DNA from: Blautia sp.
GTDB lineage: Bacteria > Bacillota > Clostridia > Lachnospirales > Lachnospiraceae
Assembly: GCA_029257805.1 (NCBI GenBank)
Contig: JARIAR010000012.1
Span: forward strand, 1 to 58,520
DNA: 58,520 nt
Direction of reading: 5' to 3'
Part shown: positions 45,895 to 54,147 of the stretch, in pieces
Numbering within the stretch: the first letter of the stretch is position 1
Layout of the letters: each line of letters opens with the position of its first letter
Notes under the pieces: generated by a model
What the model was told of the DNA's origin: nothing
What the model saw: only the letters and a program-made list of their open reading frames with translations
The model's database searches: none
Made by a program: the position numbers and the translations under genes

Positions 45895-46377
45895 TTATTT
45901 GAAGAATTCATTTAAAGATTTTATAAAATTGTTTGTTCCGGCAGATAAACTTCTGTTAAACTGCTGAGAAAAATCGTCAAGATAATTGGGACTGGGACGA
46001 TTTACAGCAGTCTGTTTGGATTGGCTTTTTGGAAGTGCAGGGGACAAAGTTGAAAAATCCACCTGCCCAATAGAAAAGAGAAGGAACAGTGCCATGATCA
46101 AACCAGCCGTTGTGCGCAGGCTATATAAAATTCTCTGCATTCTGTAAGAGGTATTTCTGACAGCTTTTGATGCCTGTATTTCTGGAGAAGATGCTGCATT
46201 TAGGATTTGATGTTTCAGATAAGCAGGGGCAGAAACGGAAGAATGTTTTTCTTCATTTTCAGCCAGTTCCTGCAGGCAAAAGCTGCAATGATCCAGATGT
46301 TCCAGAAAAGCAATGACTTGGTTTGTGGTCATAGTGCTGTTTTTGAAAGCTTCTTTGTCTTTTTCCGTTATGTGCAT
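45895..46377 (-). CDS. Probable anti-sigma factor
   Basis: 160 residues. The N-terminal 50 residues have a zinc-binding anti-sigma-like pattern (VIAFLEHLDHCSFCLQEL, H-x2-H-C-x2-C). One membrane helix follows (TTAGLIMALFLLFSIGQV), then a short outside domain. The ATG directly abuts the TAA stop of the sigma gene, with no spacing, so the two are translationally coupled. The order sigma then membrane anti-sigma is typical of ECF systems. Confidence 0.75.
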   Translation of the reverse strand: MHITEKDKEAFKNSTMTTNQVIAFLEHLDHCSFCLQELAENEEKHSSVSAPAYLKHQILNAASSPEIQASKAVRNTSYRMQRILYSLRTTAGLIMALFLLFSIGQVDFSTLSPALPKSQSKQTAVNRPSPNYLDDFSQQFNRSLSAGTNNFIKSLNEFFK

Positions 46378-46911
46378 TTACTCACTCCTTTCCAGCATTT
46401 TCTTCAGCATGGCTTTTGCACGGTAAAGTTGCGTTTGAATCGTTCTGGGATTTTTACCTTTTTGTTTTGCGATTTCCGTTACCGAAAGGTCATCACAGAA
46501 ATGGGCAGATGCAACTTCCCTGTAAGGGCTTTTTAATTGCATACAAAGTTTTCTTATTTGATTTCCGGAATCTTTAAGCAGAACAGCATCCTCCGGGGAA
46601 ATATTTTTGTCGGCAATTTGTGCAAAATAAATATCTTCCGTGGGAACTGTGCGCCTTCCGGATGCCTTTAGATAATCCAGACATTTCCGAACAGCAATCT
46701 TGCTCAGCCATGCCTTTTCATAGGTGCCGTCAAAACGGGATAAATTTTTGTAGGCAGATAAAAAAACTTCCTGAGTTAAATCTTCAGCGTCAAAAGGGTT
46801 GCCAATGGATTTCAGGCATATAGAATATATTAAGTTTTGATATTGTTGAATTAAGTATGCCAGATATTCTTCCTGTGAAATATGATCAGCCCCCTTTCTG
46901 TACCCGTTCAT
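46378..46911 (-). CDS. ECF-type RNA polymerase sigma factor
   Basis: 177 residues with region 2 (YQNLIYSICLKSIGNPFDAEDLTQEVFLSAY) and region 4 (LSVTEIAKQKGKNPRTIQTQLYRAKAMLKKML). There is no region 3, as usual for group IV. The annotated ATG at 46911 lies only about three bases from a TATAAT (46919-46914, minus strand), so the message may be leaderless; an AAAGGGGGC site is found inside the frame instead, eight bases before an ATT codon. The start is therefore uncertain within the first 11 codons. Confidence 0.9.
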   Translation of the reverse strand: MNGYRKGADHISQEEYLAYLIQQYQNLIYSICLKSIGNPFDAEDLTQEVFLSAYKNLSRFDGTYEKAWLSKIAVRKCLDYLKASGRRTVPTEDIYFAQIADKNISPEDAVLLKDSGNQIRKLCMQLKSPYREVASAHFCDDLSVTEIAKQKGKNPRTIQTQLYRAKAMLKKMLERSE

Positions 46912-46977
46912 ATATTATAACGTATAAAGAAAGAAAAGTACTTCAAAAAGAAAAGAATTTTATAAAATTTTCTCAGC

Positions 46978-47006
46978 TTGCGAAGGTTCTCCGGATGGTC
47001 TATACT
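46978..47006 (+). promoter_or_regulatory. Promoter for alaX and amidohydrolase genes
   Basis: TTGCGA (46978-46983), 17-base spacer, TATACT (47001-47006), 30 bases before the start codon. Confidence 0.6.
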
Positions 47007-47035
47007 GATAGAAATATAGAAAAGAGGACAGGTAA

Positions 47036-48187
47036 ATGATAGAGACACAGCGTTTATATTATGAAGATGCATATAAAAAAGAATTTACAGCAAAAGTTAT
47101 GGAATGCAGAAAGTCAGGAGCCGGGTATGAAATCCTCCTGGATAAAAGTGCGTTTTATCCGGAAGGAGGAGGTCAGCCATGTGATCGGGGTGTTCTTGGA
47201 GAAGTGGAAGTGCAGGATGTGCAGGAAAAGGAAGGGGAGCTGCTGCATTATACAGATCAGCCGCTTTTGCCGGGAAGCGAAGTATGTGGAAGGATCAATT
47301 GGGAACGGCGGTTTGATCTGATGCAGCAGCATTCCGGAGAACATATTGTCAGCGGTTTTGTTCATGAAGCATACGGATACAATAATGTAGGGTTTCATAT
47401 GGGACATGATGTGATTACGATTGATTTTGATGGAATATTAGACGAAAAGCAGCTGATGGAAATTGAAAAAAAGGCGAATGAAAAAATCTGGGAAAATGTT
47501 CCGGTAGAAATTACATACCCATCAGAAGAGGAGCGGAAAAGTCTTCCCTACAGGAGCAAAAAAGAGCTTACCGGAAAAGTGAGGATTGTATGTTTCCCAG
47601 GAGCGGATTTGTGTGCATGCTGCGGAACTCATGTAGCCAGAACAGGAGAAATAGGAGCTGTGAAATTTCTTTCTGTTGTAAAGTTTCGTCAGGGTGTGAG
47701 GATTGAGATGGTAAGCGGAAAGCGTGTTTTGGATTATTTTACAAAGATCAGTGAACAAAATCGCAAAGTGTCTGTACTTCTTTCTGCAAAGCCGCAGGAA
47801 ACATCTCAGGCAGTAGAACGTCTTCAGGAGGAAAATTCCCGCCTAAAAGGGAAAATTATTAGAATGGAAGAAGAAAGCTTTAAGGCAGAGGCTGAAAAAT
47901 GGGAAGGAAAAGGAAGTGTTCTTCTTTTTCGTCAGGATATGGATGCAGATAGTGTGCGGAAACTGGCAGATGCAGTAGCCCAGACCTGCTGTGGATGCTG
48001 TGCTGTTTTTTCAAAAAATGAAGATGGCACTTATAAATATGCCATGGGAGAAAGAGATGGGGATCTTCGTGAATTTACAAAACAGATGAATCAGGCATTA
48101 AATGGACGGGGCGGTGGAAGACCGTTTTTTGTACAGGGTTCTGTAAACGCTACGGAAAAAGAAATCAAAGACTTTTTTGAGAGGTGA
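47036..48187 (+). CDS. Alanyl-tRNA editing protein, AlaX-L type
   Basis: 383 residues. The editing domain of alanyl-tRNA synthetase is present without the catalytic core: DKSAFYPEGGGQPCDRG, zinc ligands in QQHSGEHIVSGF and CACCGTHVARTGEIG. A coiled region (VERLQEENSRLKGKIIRMEEE) and a DHHA1-type C-terminus with GGGRPFFVQGSV follow, which marks the long AlaX form. It clears mischarged Ser- or Gly-tRNA(Ala) in trans. A GAGGACAGG site precedes the ATG. It overlaps or abuts the amidohydrolase gene. Confidence 0.93.
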   Translation: MIETQRLYYEDAYKKEFTAKVMECRKSGAGYEILLDKSAFYPEGGGQPCDRGVLGEVEVQDVQEKEGELLHYTDQPLLPGSEVCGRINWERRFDLMQQHSGEHIVSGFVHEAYGYNNVGFHMGHDVITIDFDGILDEKQLMEIEKKANEKIWENVPVEITYPSEEERKSLPYRSKKELTGKVRIVCFPGADLCACCGTHVARTGEIGAVKFLSVVKFRQGVRIEMVSGKRVLDYFTKISEQNRKVSVLLSAKPQETSQAVERLQEENSRLKGKIIRMEEESFKAEAEKWEGKGSVLLFRQDMDADSVRKLADAVAQTCCGCCAVFSKNEDGTYKYAMGERDGDLREFTKQMNQALNGRGGGRPFFVQGSVNATEKEIKDFFER

Positions 48188-48192
48188 CAAAC

Positions 48193-49065
48193 ATGTTTGG
48201 GGAATGTCATGCTCATATTTTTATGGATGGCATAAATTATAAAAAAGCAGCAGCTCTTCATAAAAATGAAGTACAGGATGTGGTGATCCGGAAACATTTT
48301 CAGAAATATGCAGATCTGGGAATTGGTTTTGTCAGAGATGGAGGAGATGCTCTTGGAGTTTCTAAAAGGGCAAAAGAACTGGCTTCGGAATATAAAATTG
48401 ATTATCGTACCCCTGTTTTTGCTATTCATAGAAACGGATATTATGGAAGCATTGTAGGTCGTGGATATACCACAATGGGAGAATATTACAATCTTGTTCT
48501 AGAAGCGAAAAAGCAGGGAGCGGATTTTATCAAGATCATGACAACCGGCATCATGAATTTTAATGAACAGGGAAACATAACAGGGAATCCTCTTCCGAAG
48601 GACGAAGTGAAGGAAATGGTGCATATCGCCCATGAAGAAGGAATGGCTGTTATGAGTCACACAAACGGGATATATGGAGTGCAGGCTGCCATAGAAGCTG
48701 GTGTGGACAGCATAGAACATGGAAATTATATAGATGGGGAAACGATAAAAATGATGGCAGAAAGCAAAACGGTCTGGATTCCAACTCTTGTTACAGTAAG
48801 AAATCTTCTTGGATGCGGACGCTATCAAGATGCTGCCCTTTTACCAATTGTAAAGCAGGCAGAAGAATCTCTTTCTATGGCATGGGAAGCCGGAGTGCAG
48901 ACTGCATTAGGCAGCGATGCGGGGGCTTATCAGGTGATGCATGGAGAAGGAATCCGGCAGGAATATGAAGCATTTCTGCAAATTCTGGGAAATGTGCAAG
49001 GGATAGATCAGTGGCTTTTAAATGGAGAGAGACAGATTCGGGAACGATTCCAAACAATAAATTAA
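48193..49065 (+). CDS. Amidohydrolase family protein
   Basis: ATG 48193 follows a GAGAGGTG site; GTG 48184 overlaps the alaX stop and is an alternative. 290 residues with the metal ligands ECHAHIFMDG (HxH), a candidate carbamylated Lys in DFIKIMTTG, and then VMSHTNG, SIEHGNYID and LGSDAGAYQ. It resembles imidazolonepropionase/prolidase-type amidohydrolases. The substrate is unknown. Its stop codon overlaps that of the convergent next gene within a TTAA. Confidence 0.85.
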   Translation: MFGECHAHIFMDGINYKKAAALHKNEVQDVVIRKHFQKYADLGIGFVRDGGDALGVSKRAKELASEYKIDYRTPVFAIHRNGYYGSIVGRGYTTMGEYYNLVLEAKKQGADFIKIMTTGIMNFNEQGNITGNPLPKDEVKEMVHIAHEEGMAVMSHTNGIYGVQAAIEAGVDSIEHGNYIDGETIKMMAESKTVWIPTLVTVRNLLGCGRYQDAALLPIVKQAEESLSMAWEAGVQTALGSDAGAYQVMHGEGIRQEYEAFLQILGNVQGIDQWLLNGERQIRERFQTIN

Positions 49066-49874
49066 ATCCCAAGTAAAACAGAAGCGTTTTCCCATAGAAT
49101 CTGTTCTTTTTCTTTTTGGGAAAGACCGGTAAGCCCCCTGAATTTTTCGATGCAGTCTTTCTGGCTGCTCCATGGAGCATCGGTTCCGAAAAGAATTTTA
49201 TCAGCGCCATGTACATGGATCATATGAACCAGCTGTTCTTCGGGCATGCGCATAAGGGAATAGGAAGTATCCATATAAACGTTTCTGCCGCAGAGTTTCT
49301 TTTCCGATTCTTCATAGTTCTCATTGTTTCCCATGTGTGCAAGAATCAGCCGCGGTGGTGCAACTTCTTCAAGAACACGGAGAATCATATCCGGTGAACA
49401 GTAGAGCTCGCCAGGAGTGTAGGGATCTGCACCGGCATGTACAAGGACGGACAGACCAAGCTCAGATGCTGTATAGATAATACGCATATAGCGGATGTCA
49501 TCAAAGTAAAGTCCCTGGTAATTAGGGTGAAGTTTGATTCCTTTAAATCCTTCCCGGGCAATGAGCTGAAGCTGTTGTTTGTAGTGGTCGCATACAGGAT
49601 GAAGACCTGCAAAAGAGAGAAGTTTTGGACCGGCCTTTTGGGCATTGGATTCGTTGATTTCAGAGGCAAAACGGATAACAGAATCAAACTGGTGGGGATC
49701 TGTAACAACGGGAAGTACGACGCTTAAATCCGTTCCGCTTTCTTCCATAGATGCTAAAAGTCCGTCAGTTGTTCCGTTCATACTGGGGGAATACTGTATC
49801 ACAGAGGCAAGCTTTGGAATGGCATGTCTGGCTACTTTATCGGGAAAAATGTGTGTATGAAAATCAATAATCAT
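49062..49874 (-). CDS. Amidohydrolase_2 family protein
   Basis: ATG at 49874 is preceded by AGGAGGTTTTTT and begins MIIDFHTHIFPD; the longer frame to 49994 is not needed. 270 residues with HxH at the N-terminus, GIKLHPNYQG, LVHAGADPYTPGE, ILAHMGNNENY and FGTDAPWSSQ, the metal-ligand order of the amidohydrolase_2 (ACMSD-like) family. The substrate is not known. No terminator separates it from the convergent amidohydrolase gene. Confidence 0.87.
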   Translation of the reverse strand: MIIDFHTHIFPDKVARHAIPKLASVIQYSPSMNGTTDGLLASMEESGTDLSVVLPVVTDPHQFDSVIRFASEINESNAQKAGPKLLSFAGLHPVCDHYKQQLQLIAREGFKGIKLHPNYQGLYFDDIRYMRIIYTASELGLSVLVHAGADPYTPGELYCSPDMILRVLEEVAPPRLILAHMGNNENYEESEKKLCGRNVYMDTSYSLMRMPEEQLVHMIHVHGADKILFGTDAPWSSQKDCIEKFRGLTGLSQKEKEQILWENASVLLGI

Positions 49875-50018
49875 AAAAAACCTCCTGTTTAGAATAATAT
49901 AAAAAAACAAACCGGTTTCTATTATACGAGAATTTATTTTGGGTTTCAATGAAGAAAATCGGAAAGTTTTTTCTTTTTGGAGAGGGAAAAGCAATCAATA
50001 TACATTGCGGGAGAAAAT

Positions 50019-50675
50019 ATGGATAATAAAAAAACATCAAATTATGAAAAATTAATAGAAACATGGAGACAGAAGTTTCTTCAGATGGATCAGGAGAAAC
50101 TAATAAAAAAATTTACTCTTGAGGCGGATGAGGATAACCTTTATATTGTATATTTTTCAAGAAAACTTCGGATCAGCAGAACGGATGGAAAAATATGGGA
50201 CCTGCAGCATCCGGAAAGAAAGTTAGGATTTAATACAGTAATCACCATATACAATATGTTTTATTATGCAATGGAGAATCCGGTAGAATCAGGGCGTCTT
50301 GTGCCATTTCGGGAGGTAAAGCGTGTATATCCATTTGAAGCAGCATATAAAAGGACGATCTTAAAACGATTTGCAGATACATTTTCCGGTCATGTACAGG
50401 AGCTTTTAGGAGCCTGTGAAAAACTGGGAGGAATCAGGATGCCGCAGGGAGATGCAGGGTATATTCTTCCGGTATTTCCCTTTCTTCATATTGCAGTTTT
50501 GTTCTGGGATGGAGATGAGGAGTTTGAAGCTCAGGGAAATATGTTGTTTGATTCCAATATTACGGATTTTTTCCACGAGGAAAATGTTGTGTGTATAGCA
50601 GCAGATGCTGTTTATTATCTGGCAGCAGAGGCGGGACTGGAAGGAGAAGAAATTTATGTTTCTGATGTTTCCTGA
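50019..50675 (+). CDS. DUF3786-like protein
   Basis: ATG 50019 with a GCGGGAG site. 218 residues, soluble. The pattern RISRTDGKIW, FNTVITIYNMFYYA, GRLVPFREVK and PVFPFLHIAVLFWDGDEEFEAQGNML with a DSNITDFFHEENV ending matches DUF3786 proteins, which occur in anaerobes and whose function is not known. It begins divergently from the amidohydrolase gene. No terminator is seen before the azlC promoter. Confidence 0.75.
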   Translation: MDNKKTSNYEKLIETWRQKFLQMDQEKLIKKFTLEADEDNLYIVYFSRKLRISRTDGKIWDLQHPERKLGFNTVITIYNMFYYAMENPVESGRLVPFREVKRVYPFEAAYKRTILKRFADTFSGHVQELLGACEKLGGIRMPQGDAGYILPVFPFLHIAVLFWDGDEEFEAQGNMLFDSNITDFFHEENVVCIAADAVYYLAAEAGLEGEEIYVSDVS

Positions 50676-50691
50676 GATATTAATAAGATGT

Positions 50692-50720
50692 TTGAAATTA
50701 TATAGCTCCAGTGGTATCAT
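50692..50720 (+). promoter_or_regulatory. Promoter for azlCD
   Basis: TTGAAA (50692-50697), 17-base spacer, TATCAT (50715-50720). A second TATAAT further on, just before the ribosome site, lacks a -35. Confidence 0.6.
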
Positions 50721-50769
50721 GGTATCGTTTACAATTTTATAATACGAAAGAAGAAAGGAAGGTATCCTC

Positions 50770-51495
50770 ATGAAGAGCGAGAGTTTTAAAAGAGGATTAA
50801 AGGATGGGATACCTGTTGGTCTGGGGTATTTTGCAGTATCCTTTACATTTGGTATGATGGCAACAGCCGGCGGTCTTAGTATCTGGCAGGCTGTACTTAT
50901 ATCTCTTACCAATCTTACATCTGCAGGACAGTTTGCCGGGTTGGATATAATTTTGGCAGGGGGGTCTTATTGGGAAATGGCACTTACCCAGCTTATTATC
51001 AATCTTCGTTATAGTCTTATGTCGTTTTCATTATCACAAAAGCTACGCAGAGATGTGCCATGGGCGCACAGATATCTGGTAGCTTTTGGAGTGACAGATG
51101 AAATTTTTGGAATTAGTGTAAGCCGACCTGGTCAGGTTCATCCGTTCTATAATTATGGGGCAATGTGTGTGGCAATTCCTGGATGGACATTTGGGACGCT
51201 GGCAGGAGCGATATCCGGTAATCTGCTTCCGGATTTTATGATGAGTGCATTAAGCGTAGCTATTTATGGAATGTTCCTGGCAATCATTATTCCGCCTGCA
51301 AAGAAAAATCGTGCTATTTTGGCAGTGGTAACAGGCGCAATGGCTGTCAGTGGACTGTTTAAAATTGTTCCTGTCCTTAGTCGGGTATCCTCCGGCTTTG
51401 TGATTATTTTAACTACGCTTCTTGTAGCAGGGATAGCGGCATATTTTTGTCCGGTACATGAAGTTGGAAAGGAGAGAGAAGCACATGGATCATAA
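50770..51495 (+). CDS. azlC: AzlC-family branched-chain amino-acid exporter, large subunit
   Basis: 241 residues, multi-helix. The family segments are GIPVGLGYFAVSFTFGMMA, SLTNLTSAGQFAGLDII and LIINLRYSLMSFSLSQKL. With AzlD it forms a two-component exporter of branched-chain amino acids and analogues such as azaleucine. A GAAAGGAAGG site precedes the ATG. It overlaps azlD by 11 bases. Confidence 0.93.
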   Translation: MKSESFKRGLKDGIPVGLGYFAVSFTFGMMATAGGLSIWQAVLISLTNLTSAGQFAGLDIILAGGSYWEMALTQLIINLRYSLMSFSLSQKLRRDVPWAHRYLVAFGVTDEIFGISVSRPGQVHPFYNYGAMCVAIPGWTFGTLAGAISGNLLPDFMMSALSVAIYGMFLAIIIPPAKKNRAILAVVTGAMAVSGLFKIVPVLSRVSSGFVIILTTLLVAGIAAYFCPVHEVGKEREAHGS

Positions 51496-51799
51496 TATTT
51501 ACTTCTACATACTTGTAATGGCAGGAGTAACATATCTTATTCGTATGTTACCCCTTGTTCTTGCTAAAAAAGAAATTTCCAATCCTTTTATAAAATCTTT
51601 TTTATATTATGTACCGTATGCCTGCCTTGCTGCAATGACGTTTCCTGCAATTTTATCTGCCACAGCAAGTACGATTTCAGCAGCGGCCGGATTTGCAGTA
51701 GCTCTGCTTGCTGCGTATAAGGAAAAGAGTCTTCTTATGGTGGCATTGGCAGCGTGTGGAGCCGTATTTATTGCAGAACGTATTTTGTCATTCCTCTAA
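51485..51799 (+). CDS. azlD: AzlD-family subunit of branched-chain amino-acid exporter
   Basis: ATG 51485 after GGAAAGGAGAG. 104 residues with three to four helices: YILVMAGVTYLIRMLPLVL, SFLYYVPYACLAAMTFPAIL and the C-terminal segment. It is the usual partner of AzlC. The gene ends seven bases from the convergent dapF stop; no terminator hairpin is visible. Confidence 0.92.
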   Translation: MDHNIYFYILVMAGVTYLIRMLPLVLAKKEISNPFIKSFLYYVPYACLAAMTFPAILSATASTISAAAGFAVALLAAYKEKSLLMVALAACGAVFIAERILSFL

Positions 51800-51806
51800 A
51801 TTTATC

Positions 51807-52664
51807 TTATGCTTCCCCTAAAAAGGAAAGATCAATCTCCCCGTCATATACAGTTGTGGCGGGGCCTGTCATATATATAAGATTTTCCTGTCGGTTCCAG
51901 AAAATTTCCAGATCACCTCCCAGGAGTTTTACAGTAACAGGCCTGTCTCCATCTACATGATGATTTAAAATGGAGGCAACGGCAACTGCACATGCACCGG
52001 TTCCGCATGCCAGAGTTTCGCCGGAACCGCGTTCCCATACACGCATTTGAACCGTGTGGTCATCCAGTACTTTAACAAATTCAGTGTTTACACGGTCTGG
52101 AAAAACAAGATGGTTTTCAAATTTTGGACCGATTGTTTCGATGTTAAGATTTTCTATATCATCCATAAAAACAACAGCATGCGGATTTCCCATAGAAATA
52201 CCTGTAAAATACCAGGTTTTTCCTTCGATATCAAGAGGTGTATTTATAACTTCTTCAGTTTCTGATACAACGGGAATCTGTTTGGCTGTAAGAATGGGAG
52301 ATCCCATATTTACACGAACCGTTTCTACTTTTCCGTCTTTTACATTTAAATCTAGATATTTAATGCCGCTTTTTGTGGCAACAGAGATATTTGTTTTATT
52401 TACGATTCCGTAGTCATAAGCGTATTTTGCAACACAGCGGATTCCGTTTCCGCACATGGCACCCTGGGAGCCGTCCAGATTATACATATCCATTTCGCAG
52501 TCTGCAATTTCTGATGGCTTAATAAGGATCAAACCGTCAGATCCGATGCCGAAATGGCGGTCACTTACAAATCTGGATACTGCAAATGGGCTTTTTATCG
52601 TTTCTTTAAAACAGTTTACATATACGTAATCGTTACCGATTCCATGCATTTTTGTGAATTTCAT
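51807..52664 (-). CDS. dapF: Diaminopimelate epimerase
   Basis: 285 residues. It converts LL- to meso-diaminopimelate for lysine and peptidoglycan. Both catalytic cysteines are present, in AMCGNGIRCVAKYA and in LACGTGACAVAVA. MHGIGNDYVYV opens the protein. An AGGAGGAATCATT site precedes the ATG. It lies 61 bases downstream of hydF on the same strand and may be read from the same message. Confidence 0.96.
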   Translation of the reverse strand: MKFTKMHGIGNDYVYVNCFKETIKSPFAVSRFVSDRHFGIGSDGLILIKPSEIADCEMDMYNLDGSQGAMCGNGIRCVAKYAYDYGIVNKTNISVATKSGIKYLDLNVKDGKVETVRVNMGSPILTAKQIPVVSETEEVINTPLDIEGKTWYFTGISMGNPHAVVFMDDIENLNIETIGPKFENHLVFPDRVNTEFVKVLDDHTVQMRVWERGSGETLACGTGACAVAVASILNHHVDGDRPVTVKLLGGDLEIFWNRQENLIYMTGPATTVYDGEIDLSFLGEA

Positions 52665-52725
52665 AATGATTCCTCCTAGTGTATTTAGATTATCATAACG
52701 AAAAGATGTTATGAAAACGTGAAAA

Positions 52726-53949
52726 TCAGGTGAACAATTTCAATATTTTTGGAAATGGTTCCAGACTTCGTTTAAGAATACCATTCATCTGTGCAATGAG
52801 AATACCATAATTGGTAATGGGAATTCCCTGATCCTGTGCACAGGAAATACGGTATTTCATTTCCCGTTCATTTAACATACAGCCGCCACAGTGAACAATC
52901 ATCTTACAGGAAGAAAGATCATCGGGAAATTCTGTGCCGGATGTGAAGATAAAGTTTAACTGTTTTTCTGTATATCTTTGAATCCAGTTTGGCAATTTTA
53001 CACTTCCGATATCATTGCACTGTCGATGATGGGTACAGCCTTCTGATATTAGAATGGTATCTCCGTCTTTTAAGTCATCAAGGGCTGTTACTCCTTTTAC
53101 CAGTGTTTCCAGATTGCCTTTATAGCGGGCAAAAAGGATAGAAAAAGAGGTAAGCATAATGTCTTTTGGCGTATCGTGAGAAATTTGGGAGAAAACCTGA
53201 CTGTCTGTTATAACAAGCCCTGGTTTTATACCATGTTTCTGAAAGCGGGAAAGGGTTTCTGCAAATTCTGTATCCCGAACAGTTACAGAAACCGCACCAT
53301 GTTCCAGGATATCACGGATGGTCTGTTGTTGTGGAAGAATGAGCCGCCCTTTTGGGGCTGCTTTATCAATAGGGACAACAAGTATAACGAAATCCATAGG
53401 CTGGATCAGATCACCGACAATGGGATATCTGTGGGGATTTGAGGGGATAAGAGATGCTAATTTTTCTTTCAGTTCCTGAATATAAAGGTTATTTTTGGCG
53501 CTAACGGATATGCCGGGCAGATTTTTAAAATCTGGACGGACGGAAAGGCTGCTTTTTAAGTCGCTTTTATTATATACAAGCAGAAACGGAATTTCTTTTT
53601 TGTGAAAAAGAGAAATAAGTTCTTCTTCTATAGAAGTGATGCCTATCGTACTGTCTATAATGAGAACGGCAATATCTGTTTTATTTAATACCTGAAAAGT
53701 TTTTTTTATGCGAAGAGCCCCCAGTTCTCCTTCATCATCAATACCTGGTGTGTCGATGAGCATAACCGGTCCAAGAGGTAATAATTCCATGGTTTTGTAT
53801 ACAGGATCGGTAGTTGTTCCCTTGACAGGGGAAACGATGGCTAGATTCTGTCCGGTAATGGCATTGATGATACTGGATTTACCGGCGTTTCGTTTTCCAA
53901 AAAACGCAATGTGCACTCGTTCAGAGGCAGGCGTCTGATTCATTTCCAT
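52726..53949 (-). CDS. hydF: [FeFe] hydrogenase H-cluster maturation GTPase
   Basis: 407 residues. The Ras-like GTPase domain has IAFFGKRNAGKSSIINAITG (P-loop), TTTDPVYKTME, LIDTPGIDDEGELG and YNKSD. The C-terminal [4Fe-4S]-binding domain has EGCTHHRQCNDIG and VHCGGCMLNEREM, the C-x-H ... H-C-x2-C ligand set of HydF. It is the scaffold on which the di-iron subcluster is assembled before delivery to the hydrogenase. AAGGAGG lies five bases before the ATG. HydE, HydG and the hydrogenase itself are not in the window. Confidence 0.95.
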   Translation of the reverse strand: MEMNQTPASERVHIAFFGKRNAGKSSIINAITGQNLAIVSPVKGTTTDPVYKTMELLPLGPVMLIDTPGIDDEGELGALRIKKTFQVLNKTDIAVLIIDSTIGITSIEEELISLFHKKEIPFLLVYNKSDLKSSLSVRPDFKNLPGISVSAKNNLYIQELKEKLASLIPSNPHRYPIVGDLIQPMDFVILVVPIDKAAPKGRLILPQQQTIRDILEHGAVSVTVRDTEFAETLSRFQKHGIKPGLVITDSQVFSQISHDTPKDIMLTSFSILFARYKGNLETLVKGVTALDDLKDGDTILISEGCTHHRQCNDIGSVKLPNWIQRYTEKQLNFIFTSGTEFPDDLSSCKMIVHCGGCMLNEREMKYRISCAQDQGIPITNYGILIAQMNGILKRSLEPFPKILKLFT

Positions 53950-54095
53950 AATTCCTCCTTAATGAATATGCAAAAAATATTCGTCTAAGTGTTGTAAATA
54001 ATTATAAAAAAAAATTAATTATTATGCAAGTATACTCTTGCATTTTAGGAAAAACATGTTAGAATATAAGCACAGTAGAAAATATACAAAAAACT

Positions 54096-54118
54096 TGCAT
54101 AAATTAAATATTTATTCA
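54096..54118 (+). promoter_or_regulatory. Inverted repeat upstream of the amino-acid ABC operon
   Basis: TGCATAAAT-taaat-ATTTATTCA has arms that pair with one mismatch and lies 30 bases before the start codon. The TTTATTCA half resembles ArgR boxes of Firmicutes. A second dyad TGCAAG-tatac-tcTTGCA lies further upstream, near 54024-54041. Regulator unknown. Confidence 0.35.
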
Positions 54119-54147
54119 TTTTAACATATTTCAAGGAGGACGGAAAA

